Origin: Lachnospiraceae bacterium UBA3785
Lineage (GTDB): Bacteria; Bacillota; Clostridia; Lachnospirales; Lachnospiraceae
Assembly: GCA_002369495.1 (NCBI GenBank)
Contig: DFFD01000248.1
Span: 1 to 18,116 of the forward strand
Length of the DNA stretch: 18,116 nucleotides
Direction of reading: 5' to 3'
A program made the position numbers and the translations under genes. The notes under the pieces were generated by a model. The model saw only the letters and a list, made by a program, of their open reading frames with translations, was not told the origin of the DNA and searched no databases. Positions 7,463-15,177 of the stretch are shown piece after piece. Within the stretch, counting starts at the first letter, position 1. The number at the start of each line of letters is the position of its first letter.

Positions 7463-9069
7463 TACGTATTTCTGAACTGAAGCTCCCCGTGATCCACGCG
7501 GAAGACGCACTCACGCGGGAGGCTGCCGCAAAACTGCATATTAAGGAGAGCTCTGTCACTGCTGTTCATATTGCGAGGCGGTCGCTCGACGCGCGGAAAA
7601 AACCGGATCTTTTCTACGTCTACACGCTGGATGTGGAGGTGAAAGGCAAACTGCCCGCCAAAGGTAAACATAACAATATTATGTCTACTCCTGACGAACA
7701 GTACCGGATCCCGCTGCCGGGAAGCCTTCCGGTTCACAGCCGCCCGGTCGTGATCGGCTCGGGACCCGCCGGGCTGTTTGCGGCCCTGCTCCTTTCGGAA
7801 GCCGGGTTCCGCCCGGTCATACTGGAGCGCGGCGAGGATGCGCTGACCCGCACGAAGAAGGCTGAGAAGCTGTTTTGCGAGGGTGTCCTGGATCCGGTCT
7901 CGAACGTGCAGTTCGGGGAGGGCGGCGCAGGGACGTTCTCCGACGGGAAGCTGAATACCTCCGTCAAAGACCCTGGGTTCCGGGGAAAATTCGTGAAAGA
8001 GACGTTTGTGCGCTTCGGGGCGGACCCGGAGATCCTCTACGACGCAAAGCCCCATGTGGGGACCGACGTTCTCACCGGAATTCTCGTCAGGATGAGGGAA
8101 TACATGACCGGCCTCGGCGCGGAATACCGCTTCTTATCGCAGGCGACCGGTTTTCAGCTGAAAAACGGGGCTTTAAGCGCGGTCGTCGTCAATGACCGCG
8201 AGGTGATCCCGGCCGAGATCGCGGTGCTTGCGCCCGGTCATTCGGCGAGAGACACATTTTTCATGCTCCACGAGCTCGGCGTCGCGATGCAGGCAAAACC
8301 GTTTGCCGCGGGCGTCCGCATCGAGCATCCGCAGACCATGATCGATTTCTCCCAGTACGGGCGCGCGAGGGAGAGCCTGCCGCCGGCAGCCTACAAGCTG
8401 ACGCACACCACGAAGACCGGCCGGGGCGTCTACTCGTTCTGTATGTGCCCGGGCGGCTACGTGGTCAACGCTTCCTCGGAGCCCGGCCGCCTTACCGTGA
8501 ACGGGATGAGCTATTCGAAGCGGGATTCGGCAAATGCAAACAGCGCCCTCATCGTATCCGTCACCCCGGAGGACTACGCTGCCTTCCCGGGTGCGGAACA
8601 TGTGCCCGAAGCCCTGGCCGGCATCGCCTTCCAGAGAAAGCTGGAGGAAGCGGCCTTCCGCGCAGCCGGCGGAGATCTTCCGCAGATCCTCTTCGGAGAT
8701 CTTAAGAACGGCCGGGTGTCGTCCTCTTACGGGGATTTCATTTCCTGCACGAAAGGAAAGAGGGCTTTCGCGGACGTGAACATGATCCTGCCTGATTTCA
8801 TGAAAGGCAGCCTTCTCGAGGGGATCGACGCCTTCGGGCGGAAGATCAAAGGGTTCGACCGGTACGATGCGATCATCACGGCGGTCGAGGCCAGGTCCTC
8901 CTCGCCGGTCCGGATCCTGCGCGACGAACGCCGCGTCGCCTCGATTCCGGGACTGTACCCGGCAGGGGAAGGCGCAGGCTACGCGGGCGGCATCATGTCC
9001 GCCGCGATGGACGGCATGCGCTGCGCGGAGGAGATCATCCGGGCGTATGCCCCGAACGCGGAACTATAA
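7459..9069 (+). CDS. FAD-dependent dehydrogenase-like protein, COG2509 type
   Basis: The protein has 536 residues from the ATG at 7459. That start is preferred over one 31 codons upstream because AGGAG at 7447-7451 is spaced seven bases from it and the ATG forms the usual ATGA overlap with the previous stop. A roughly 95-residue N-terminal domain of the COG2509 type precedes the Rossmann motif GSGPAG (100-105) and LERGEDALTR. The family block SNVQFGEGGAGTFSDGKLNT follows, then FCMCPGGYVVNASSE and a C-terminal LYPAGEGAGYAGGIMSAAMDG that completes the FAD site. No transmembrane segment is visible. The physiological substrate is unknown. It is the last gene of the mutS-headed run. No clear intrinsic terminator follows within the next 100 bases, so some read-through into radC is possible. 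Confidence 0.92.
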   Translation: MIRISELKLPVIHAEDALTREAAAKLHIKESSVTAVHIARRSLDARKKPDLFYVYTLDVEVKGKLPAKGKHNNIMSTPDEQYRIPLPGSLPVHSRPVVIGSGPAGLFAALLLSEAGFRPVILERGEDALTRTKKAEKLFCEGVLDPVSNVQFGEGGAGTFSDGKLNTSVKDPGFRGKFVKETFVRFGADPEILYDAKPHVGTDVLTGILVRMREYMTGLGAEYRFLSQATGFQLKNGALSAVVVNDREVIPAEIAVLAPGHSARDTFFMLHELGVAMQAKPFAAGVRIEHPQTMIDFSQYGRARESLPPAAYKLTHTTKTGRGVYSFCMCPGGYVVNASSEPGRLTVNGMSYSKRDSANANSALIVSVTPEDYAAFPGAEHVPEALAGIAFQRKLEEAAFRAAGGDLPQILFGDLKNGRVSSSYGDFISCTKGKRAFADVNMILPDFMKGSLLEGIDAFGRKIKGFDRYDAIITAVEARSSSPVRILRDERRVASIPGLYPAGEGAGYAGGIMSAAMDGMRCAEEIIRAYAPNAEL

Positions 9070-9095
9070 ACTTTTTCTGAATCGGACATCTTTTG

Positions 9096-9124
9096 TGTAC
9101 AGGCCCGACATTTTATGCTAGAAT
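9096..9124 (+). promoter_or_regulatory. Predicted sigma-A promoter of the radC-mre-mrd operon
   Basis: A -35-like TGTACA (9096-9101) is separated by 17 bases from TAGAAT (9119-9124). An upstream TG at 9116-9117 makes this an extended -10 (TGcTAGAAT). A second TAGAAT overlaps at 9124-9129. Transcription would start near 9131. This is the only plausible promoter in the longest gene-free stretch of the first 17 kb. Confidence 0.6.
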
Positions 9125-9130
9125 AGAATA

Positions 9131-9144
9131 CTGCATCAATGCAG
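9131..9144 (+). other. Inverted repeat at the predicted 5' end of the radC transcript
   Basis: CTGCAT and ATGCAG are perfect six-base arms separated by CA. The repeat begins about where the transcript should begin, so it could form a small 5' stem that protects the mRNA or a protein-binding palindrome. It does not match the Firmicute LexA box. Confidence 0.4.
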
Positions 9145-9154
9145 GATAAGCGCC

Positions 9155-9169
9155 GCTCCCGAAAGGGAA
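9155..9169 (+). promoter_or_regulatory. Leader stem-loop overlapping the radC ribosome binding site
   Basis: TCCC (9157-9160) can pair with GGGA (9165-9168) around a GAAA loop. The 3' arm is the only Shine-Dalgarno-like sequence before the radC ATG at 9171, so folding would mask it. The stem is just four base pairs. The flanking GCTCCCGA recurs in the leader at 17385. Confidence 0.35.
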
Positions 9170-9170
9170 A

Positions 9171-9890
9171 ATGAAAAACTTATTATTGAAGGAAAATGCA
9201 GACACGACCAGGCCCTATGAGAAATGCCTTCTCTACGGGGCCGAATCGCTGACGGACGCGCAGCTTCTGGCGGTGATTATACGCACCGGCACGAAGGAGC
9301 TGTCCTGTCTTGAGCTTGCGGAGAAGGTACTCACGCTGAAGACAGGCCGCGAGGAGCTTCTGGGGCTCATGAGCCTTACAATCCCGGAGCTGATGACGAT
9401 CCGCGGGATCGGCCAGGTCAAGGCGATCCAGCTCAAGTGTGTCGGGGAGCTTTCCAAGAGGCTTTCGACGCGCAGGGCGGCGAACGGGCTTACATTTTCC
9501 GATCCGGGCACGATCGCGGACTACTATATGGAACGGCTCCGGCATGAAGAGAAGGAAAACCTCTTTTGCCTGATGCTGGACACCAAGTTCAAGCTGATCG
9601 GCGAGGAGCGCATCTCTACCGGGACGGTCAATTTCGCGGTCGTCTCCGTGAGGGACCTGTTTCTCGCGGCGATGCGGCACCGGGCGGTACAGATCATACT
9701 GGTCCACAACCATCCGAGCGGCGACCCGCAGCCTTCCGAGGCTGACATCAATATCACGCGCAGGGTACAGTCGGCAGGGGAGATGATGGAGATACGGCTT
9801 CTCGATCACATCATCGTCGGCGACCGCTGCTATGTAAGTTTTCACGAGAGCGGCCTGCTGAGTCCAGGGGAGGAAGATGGCTTATCATAA
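9171..9890 (+). CDS. radC: RadC family JAB1/MPN (JAMM) domain protein
   Basis: The 239-residue protein has a helix-hairpin-helix part (ELMTIRGIGQVKAIQLK) followed by a JAMM metalloprotease-like domain with the signature HNHPSGDPQPSEAD: His179, His181 and Asp192 are the expected zinc ligands, and an upstream Glu lies in GEERIS. Length and layout match the RadC/YeeS family. Despite the name, the family has no proven role in DNA repair and its biochemical activity is unclear. It is the first gene after a predicted promoter. Its Shine-Dalgarno-like AGGG is only three bases from the ATG and may be folded into a small stem. Its 3' end overlaps mreB by 14 bases, the order also found in B. subtilis (radC-mreB-mreC-mreD). 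Confidence 0.95.
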   Translation: MKNLLLKENADTTRPYEKCLLYGAESLTDAQLLAVIIRTGTKELSCLELAEKVLTLKTGREELLGLMSLTIPELMTIRGIGQVKAIQLKCVGELSKRLSTRRAANGLTFSDPGTIADYYMERLRHEEKENLFCLMLDTKFKLIGEERISTGTVNFAVVSVRDLFLAAMRHRAVQIILVHNHPSGDPQPSEADINITRRVQSAGEMMEIRLLDHIIVGDRCYVSFHESGLLSPGEEDGLS

Positions 9891-10890
9891 TGTCTACGGC
9901 ATCGATTTGGGGACGAGCGCCGTCAAGATCTACAGTCAGAAAAAGAAGAGGACGATCACTGAGAAGAACATGATCGCGGTGAAGGACGGCCGCCAGGTGC
10001 TGGCGGTCGGCAACGACGCCTACGAGATGTTCGAGAAAGCGCCCGCCAGCATTGCGGTCGACCGGCCTGTCCGCCACGGACGGATCGCGGACGTCGCGGA
10101 GGTGGAGTTCTACCTTCGCACCATGCTGACCAGGCTGGACCGCAGCACGGGCTTTCGGCCGGTCCTCTTATTTTCTGCGCCGTCAAACATGTCCGAGATC
10201 GAGAAAATGGCCTATTACGAGATCAGCCATTCCGGTTACCTCAAAAACCCCGCCGTCTATCTGGCCGAACGCGCCGTCTGCGATGCGGTGGCGCTCGGAA
10301 TTCCTCTTTCGCGCACAAAAGGCACCATGATCATCAATATCGGCGGCGAGAACACGGAAGTCTCCGTGATCGCCGGCGAACAGGTGATCATCAGCAAGGA
10401 TATACCGGTCGGCGGGCACGCGCTCAATGAGGCGATCGTCGAGGCCATCCTGAAAAACCACAACCTCCGGATCGGTCTCAAGACCGCGCGGCGCCTGAAA
10501 ACCGTGCTCGCGAGTCTCGGAGAGACGATCGGCGAGAACCGCGGAATCGTCGGCATCGACACGGTGACCGGGATCCCGCGCGAGGCGCATGTCTCTTCCG
10601 ACCTCATCAGCTTCGCCGTGGAAGGAAAAATGTGCCAGCTGGCCGACGAGATCCGCAGCTTCGTCGAGCGCATTCCCCCACAGATCCGCAGCTGCGTGAC
10701 GGAAGAAGGGATCTACCTGACCGGCGGCTCGGCCAGGATCCCCAACATCGACCGCTACCTGCGCCGCAGCATCGGCTGCCAGATCAACCTCTCGTCCTAC
10801 TACGAGATGTGTACGATCAGAGGCCTCGAAGAAATGATACAGAGCAGCCTTTTCAAAAAATGGGCTTACACGATCAGGAAGAAGAAATGA
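9877..10890 (+). CDS. mreB: Rod shape-determining protein, divergent MreB
   Basis: This is a bacterial actin homologue of 337 residues that would organise the elongation machinery along the membrane. The phosphate-1 motif GIDLGTS (8-14) and a GGSARIPNID adenosine-site motif (near 285) are present. The phosphate-2 motif reads NIGGENTE (154-161) instead of the usual DIGGGTTE, so the Asp is Asn and one Gly is Glu; the catalytic-region AER is kept. The C-terminus is unusual and ends in a basic, aromatic tail (FKKWAYTIRKKK) that could touch the membrane. The position between radC and mreC makes the assignment firm even though the sequence has drifted from classic MreB/Mbl. GGAGG (9869-9873) is only three bases from the ATG. 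The gene overlaps radC by 14 bases and mreC by four. Confidence 0.9.
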   Translation: MAYHNVYGIDLGTSAVKIYSQKKKRTITEKNMIAVKDGRQVLAVGNDAYEMFEKAPASIAVDRPVRHGRIADVAEVEFYLRTMLTRLDRSTGFRPVLLFSAPSNMSEIEKMAYYEISHSGYLKNPAVYLAERAVCDAVALGIPLSRTKGTMIINIGGENTEVSVIAGEQVIISKDIPVGGHALNEAIVEAILKNHNLRIGLKTARRLKTVLASLGETIGENRGIVGIDTVTGIPREAHVSSDLISFAVEGKMCQLADEIRSFVERIPPQIRSCVTEEGIYLTGGSARIPNIDRYLRRSIGCQINLSSYYEMCTIRGLEEMIQSSLFKKWAYTIRKKK

Positions 10891-11750
10891 AAAAACTGTT
10901 CCGAAAAATAAAAATCAAGGACAAACACCTGCTTGTCATCATGGTGATCATCTGCGCGGGGCTTATGCTGACGACATTTTCAGGAAGCTCGTTCAGCGGC
11001 CCGCTTCACTCTGTGATCGGGACGCTCGTCATGCCGCTCGAGAGAGGCGTCAACAGGACGGGTTCCGTTCTCACGGATCTCGCTTCAGGCTTCCGCGACG
11101 TGCAGGCATTAAGCCGTGAAAATGAAAACCTGAAACAGGAGATCGCCGACCTCACAGAAGCCAATACCCGCTATGCCCAGCAGGAAGAGGAACTTAAGCG
11201 CCTGGAGGCCCTCTACGAGCTTGACAGCCAGTATCCCGAGTATAACAAGGTGGCGGCCAGCGTGATCGCCAAGGATCCCGGGACCTGGTACTCCGTCTTC
11301 GTGATCGACAAGGGCACAGACGACGGGATCGCCGCCGACATGAACGTCATTGCGGGCGGCGGCCTGGTCGGCATCGTGACCGAGACCGGAAAGACCTGGT
11401 CGGTCGTGCGCTCGATCATCGACGACCGCTCGAACCTGAGCGCCATGATCGCGTCCACATCGGACACGATGGTCGTCTCCGGGAACCTTCTTACGATGGA
11501 AGAGGGCACGATCGATTTCTCCGAGCTCAGCGACCCGGACAACGTCGTTGTGGAGGGGACGACCGTCGTCACCTCCAACATCAGCACCAAATATCTCACC
11601 GGCCTTCTGGTCGGCTATGTGAGCCGGGTGGAGGAAACCGGCAACCGGCTCACCAAGAGCGGAACGATCATCCCGGCCGCCGATTTCAGGCGGCTCAGGG
11701 AAGTTCTGGTCATCACAAACCTGAAACAGACGAAGGAGAATTCTGAATGA
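10887..11750 (+). CDS. mreC: Rod shape-determining protein MreC
   Basis: MreC is the extracytoplasmic scaffold that links MreB and MreD to the PBP2/RodA synthase. The ATG at 10887 overlaps the mreB stop (ATGA) and gives 287 residues with a normal N-terminus; the longer open frame upstream is only the mreB shadow. The order is a basic cytoplasmic tail (MKKLFRKIKIKDKH), one transmembrane helix (about 14-31), a coiled coil (about 72-112, rich in Glu/Leu/Lys) and then the two beta-barrel subdomains containing DPGTWYSVFVIDKGTDDGI, GGGLVGIVTETGKTWSVVR and DDRSNLSAMI, all typical of MreC. The C-terminus is short and charged. AGGA at 10876-10879 is a modest ribosome binding site. Confidence 0.95.
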   Translation: MKKLFRKIKIKDKHLLVIMVIICAGLMLTTFSGSSFSGPLHSVIGTLVMPLERGVNRTGSVLTDLASGFRDVQALSRENENLKQEIADLTEANTRYAQQEEELKRLEALYELDSQYPEYNKVAASVIAKDPGTWYSVFVIDKGTDDGIAADMNVIAGGGLVGIVTETGKTWSVVRSIIDDRSNLSAMIASTSDTMVVSGNLLTMEEGTIDFSELSDPDNVVVEGTTVVTSNISTKYLTGLLVGYVSRVEETGNRLTKSGTIIPAADFRRLREVLVITNLKQTKENSE

Positions 11751-12274
11751 TCCGGAATATTGTCCTCGGGATCTATATCATAGCGGCATTTCTTCTGGAG
11801 ACCACTGTATTTAAAAATGCAGCGGTCTTTCAGACTGCCCCGAATATCCTGCTCGTGATCACCGTCTCGACCGGGTTTATCCGCGGCAGGAAGGCCGGTA
11901 TGATCACGGGTTTTATCTGCGGATTTCTCTACGACGCGGTCTTCGGGTCCCTCATCGGTTTTCATGCGCTTCTCTTTGTGCTGATGGGGTATGTCTCAGG
12001 CATTTTCTACAAGGTCTTCTTCGACAATAACCTGCGGGTCCCGCTGTTTCTCGTCACAGTCATGGACGCTCTCTACAATTTCCTGATTTATTTCATTTTC
12101 TTCTTCATGAGAGGCAGGACAGCGTTCTTTTCCTATGTCTTTCGGCGGATACTCCCGGAAGTGGTCTTCACCTTCATCATCACATTCTTATTCTACCGCA
12201 TTCTGTACACCGGAGACCGTGTCCTCGGGGCTGAGGCGGAAGAGAGGAGGCGGTCGCATTGGCTCGGCAGATAA
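11747..12274 (+). CDS. mreD: Rod shape-determining protein MreD
   Basis: The protein is a 175-residue, very hydrophobic membrane protein with about five predicted helices and the MreD fold pattern: an N-terminal helix with FLLETTVF, APNILLVITVSTGFIRGRKAG, then GFICGFLYDAVFGSLIGFHALLF, which is the conserved family block with Gly/Asp/Phe. It partners MreC in the elongasome. The start overlaps the mreC stop by ATGA, and the 3' end overlaps the PBP2 gene by 16 bases. The C-terminal tail (AEERRRSHWLGR) is polar and cytoplasmic. Sequence conservation of MreD is low, so the call leans on topology and position, which agree. Confidence 0.92.
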   Translation: MIRNIVLGIYIIAAFLLETTVFKNAAVFQTAPNILLVITVSTGFIRGRKAGMITGFICGFLYDAVFGSLIGFHALLFVLMGYVSGIFYKVFFDNNLRVPLFLVTVMDALYNFLIYFIFFFMRGRTAFFSYVFRRILPEVVFTFIITFLFYRILYTGDRVLGAEAEERRRSHWLGR

Positions 12275-15177
12275 TAAAATTCCTGAAAAAAGTGCGGATC
12301 AGCCGGACATTCATCCTTTCGCTGGTCTTTATCCTCATGTCAGGCGTCCTGCTGCACCGTCTCTATGATCTCCAGATCGTGAACGGGGCGGATTACCGCC
12401 GGAATTTCTCCATGGAAACGACCAAGACCCGGTCGATCAAAGGCGCCAGAGGCAATATCTACGACAGAAACGGCGTCCTTATCGCCGGCAACAAACTTTC
12501 TTACTCGCTGACGCTGGAAGATAACGGAACCTATCCGACCAAGCGCCGCCGCGCGCTCTCGCTCAACGGCGAAGCCTACCGGATCTCGAAGATCCTCGCG
12601 CGCCACGGAGACTCGCTCGACAATGATTTTCATATTGTGCTCGACGAGAACGGCAGTTACGCGTTCGACGTCTCCGGAACCGGCCTGCTCCGTTTCAAGG
12701 CGGACGTGTACGGCTATCCCTACATTGATCAGCTGAAGGAAAATGAAGCCAACGCCTCCGCCGACGATATGATGCGGTATCTGACCGGCAACGACATGTT
12801 TGCCGTTACGACCGGCATCGGCAGAAACACTGTGGACAGGACCTCGGATTACACGGAGGAGGAGCTCGCATCGGTCGGCCTGCCCGCCAGCCTGACCCGG
12901 GCGGAAACACTTGACATCGTGTTTGTCCGCTACATGCTGCGGACGACAAGCTACCGCAAATACCTGCCCGTCACGATCGCCACCAATCTCTCCGACGCTT
13001 CGGTCGCGGAGCTCATGGAACAGTACACCACGCTGACCGGCATTGATATCGCGGACGACACGATCCGCGTCTACAACTATCCGGAGTGCATCGCCTCCCT
13101 GATCGGTTACACCGGCAAGATCTCCTCCGAGGAGCTGACCGAGCTCGTCGCGCAGGATCCCTCCTACGGGACAACCTCCATCGTCGGCAAGAGCGGTCTT
13201 GAAAAGATTTTCGAGACATCCCTCAAGGGAACCGACGGCGAGGAGACCGTCTACGTCGATTACCTGGGCAAGGTCCTCGCCGTGGACGAATCGAAAGGGA
13301 TCGATCCGAAGGCCGGAAACGATCTCTATCTGACCATCGACGTCGAACTGCAGAACGCGGTCTACCATATGCTGGAGCAGCGCATCGCAGGCATCCTCGA
13401 GACGGTCGTCATCAACCAGAAGGAATTCGACACCTCAGAGGTCAGCGATACTGCGGATATCCGTATCCCGGTCTACGACGTCTACAGCGCCATCATCAGG
13501 AACAATATCCTGAATATCAGCGCGCTTTCCGACCGGAATGCTTCCGAGAGCGAGAAAAGGCTCTATGAAGCGCTGGAAGCGAAGAGAAGCGAAGTTTTTG
13601 CGGCCGTCGAGAACGAGCTCACCAGGGATGACCCGACAGTCTACAGCGAGCTCTCAGAGGAAATGCAGGAGTACGAGAGCTACATCGTGAGCGATCTTCT
13701 GACGAACACGACGAAGATCCTGAGCAGTGCGGCCATCGACAAGACGGACAGCATGTATCTTGCCTGGACCAGGGACAGGAGCATTTCCATGAAGGAGTAC
13801 CTGACCTATGCGGCCAGCTGCAACTGGATCGACGTATCACGGTTCGCGGAGGCGGACAGCTATCTCGACTCGGCCGAGATCTACACGCGGCTCTCGGCCT
13901 ATGTTGCCGATTACCTGAAAGACGATCGTGCCTTCACGAAAATGCTGCTCACGGACCTGCTCATGGAAGACCGGATCACCGGCTACGATATCTACAGCGC
14001 CCTCTATTATCAGGACGTCTTCGACCGGGACGACGAGTACTTCGACGATTTTATGACCGGCAAGATCAACAGCTATGACTTAACAAGGATCATGATTCAC
14101 AATCTGGTCCTGACGCCGGCGATGCTGGCCCTGAACCCGTGCTCGGGCTCGGCTGTTATCACCAACCCGCAGACCGGCGAGATCCTCGCCTGCGTCTCCT
14201 ATCCGGGCTATGACAACAACAGGCTCGCCAACAAGATGGACACCGCCTACTACAGCCTGCTTGCCCAGGATGAGTCGCGGCCGTTCTACAACAAGGCGAC
14301 CCAGCAGACGACGGCTCCCGGATCGACCTTCAAGCTGGTCACGACTTCGGCCGGCCTGGAGGAGGGCGTGATCACCACCGAGACCCAGTTCGAATGCACC
14401 GGTCTGTTCGACCTCGTCGACACGCCGCTGGCCTGCTGGCAGAAGACCGGCCACGGGTACCTGAACGTCGTCTCCGGCATCATGAATTCCTGCAACGTTT
14501 TCTTCTCGAACGTCGCATTCCAGCTCGGCCAGACGGATGCCGGCACGTGGTCCGACTCGCTCAGCCTCTCAAAACTTCAAAAATACGCGGAACTCTACGC
14601 ACTCGACAAGTCGTCCGGCATCGAAGTCCCGGAAGCCTCGCCTTCCGTCTCCGACCGTTACGCGGTCGCGTCCGCCATCGGACAGGGCACACACGCCTAC
14701 ACGACCACCCAGATGGCCAGGTATGTGACGACGCTGGCGAACAGCGGAACGATCTACGACCTCACGCTGGTGGACCGGCTCGCCGAGCCTGACGGAACCG
14801 TGACGATGGAGAACACCGCCCAGGTGGAGGGCACCGTCGAGCTGAGCGCCAATACCTGGAACGCCATCCATGAGGGCATGCGGGCCGTGATCGTCAGCAA
14901 GCCCGAATACCAGGATCTTCCTCTGGCGATCTCCGGCAAAACCGGTACCGCCCAGGAATCGAAGTCGAAACCGTCGCATGCGCTTTTCATTTCCTATGCG
15001 CCTTCGGACAATCCGACCGTCGCGATGGCGGTGCGTATCGGAAACGGTTACTCGTCAACCAACACGACCCTCGTCGGCCGGGATATCTATCAGTATATGT
15101 TCAATCTCGCCGACAAGGACCATCTTCTGGATGGCAAGGCTCACACCGACGCCATCACCAGTGTACAGGCAGACTGA
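12259..15177 (+). CDS. mrdA: Penicillin-binding protein 2 (class B transpeptidase) with a large insert
   Basis: This is the D,D-transpeptidase of the elongasome, paired with RodA. The start is TTG at 12259, with GGAGG (12246-12250) eight bases before it. It has 972 residues against about 630-720 for common PBP2s. An N-terminal transmembrane anchor (about 18-38) is followed by TRSIKGARGNIYDRNG of the PBP dimerisation domain and GLEKIFETSLKGTDG. Catalytic motifs are complete: S689-TF-K692, S744-C-N746 and K894-T-G896. Between the LYLTIDVELQNAVYHMLEQ helix (about 355-375) and the SGSAVITNPQTGEILA strand (from 630) lies about 240 residues of acidic, mostly helical sequence absent from E. coli PBP2. 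I recall similar large PBP2s in Lachnospiraceae, but could not check. The gene overlaps mreD by 16 bases and abuts rodA (TGATG). Confidence 0.95.
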   Translation: MARQIIKFLKKVRISRTFILSLVFILMSGVLLHRLYDLQIVNGADYRRNFSMETTKTRSIKGARGNIYDRNGVLIAGNKLSYSLTLEDNGTYPTKRRRALSLNGEAYRISKILARHGDSLDNDFHIVLDENGSYAFDVSGTGLLRFKADVYGYPYIDQLKENEANASADDMMRYLTGNDMFAVTTGIGRNTVDRTSDYTEEELASVGLPASLTRAETLDIVFVRYMLRTTSYRKYLPVTIATNLSDASVAELMEQYTTLTGIDIADDTIRVYNYPECIASLIGYTGKISSEELTELVAQDPSYGTTSIVGKSGLEKIFETSLKGTDGEETVYVDYLGKVLAVDESKGIDPKAGNDLYLTIDVELQNAVYHMLEQRIAGILETVVINQKEFDTSEVSDTADIRIPVYDVYSAIIRNNILNISALSDRNASESEKRLYEALEAKRSEVFAAVENELTRDDPTVYSELSEEMQEYESYIVSDLLTNTTKILSSAAIDKTDSMYLAWTRDRSISMKEYLTYAASCNWIDVSRFAEADSYLDSAEIYTRLSAYVADYLKDDRAFTKMLLTDLLMEDRITGYDIYSALYYQDVFDRDDEYFDDFMTGKINSYDLTRIMIHNLVLTPAMLALNPCSGSAVITNPQTGEILACVSYPGYDNNRLANKMDTAYYSLLAQDESRPFYNKATQQTTAPGSTFKLVTTSAGLEEGVITTETQFECTGLFDLVDTPLACWQKTGHGYLNVVSGIMNSCNVFFSNVAFQLGQTDAGTWSDSLSLSKLQKYAELYALDKSSGIEVPEASPSVSDRYAVASAIGQGTHAYTTTQMARYVTTLANSGTIYDLTLVDRLAEPDGTVTMENTAQVEGTVELSANTWNAIHEGMRAVIVSKPEYQDLPLAISGKTGTAQESKSKPSHALFISYAPSDNPTVAMAVRIGNGYSSTNTTLVGRDIYQYMFNLADKDHLLDGKAHTDAITSVQAD

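Noticed and set aside
6311..7510. Antisense open frame (399 residues) opposite the YhiN-type flavoprotein
   Set aside because: Same shadow effect; no ribosome binding site, no domain, and it spans two real plus-strand genes.
9131..9144. SOS (LexA) box in front of radC
   Set aside because: The palindrome CTGCAT-CA-ATGCAG lacks the GAAC-N4-GTTC form of the Firmicute LexA site.
10632..10886. 85-codon upstream extension of mreC
   Set aside because: It lies wholly in mreB and is Arg/Pro-rich; the ATG at 10887 gives the normal cytoplasmic tail and membrane helix.
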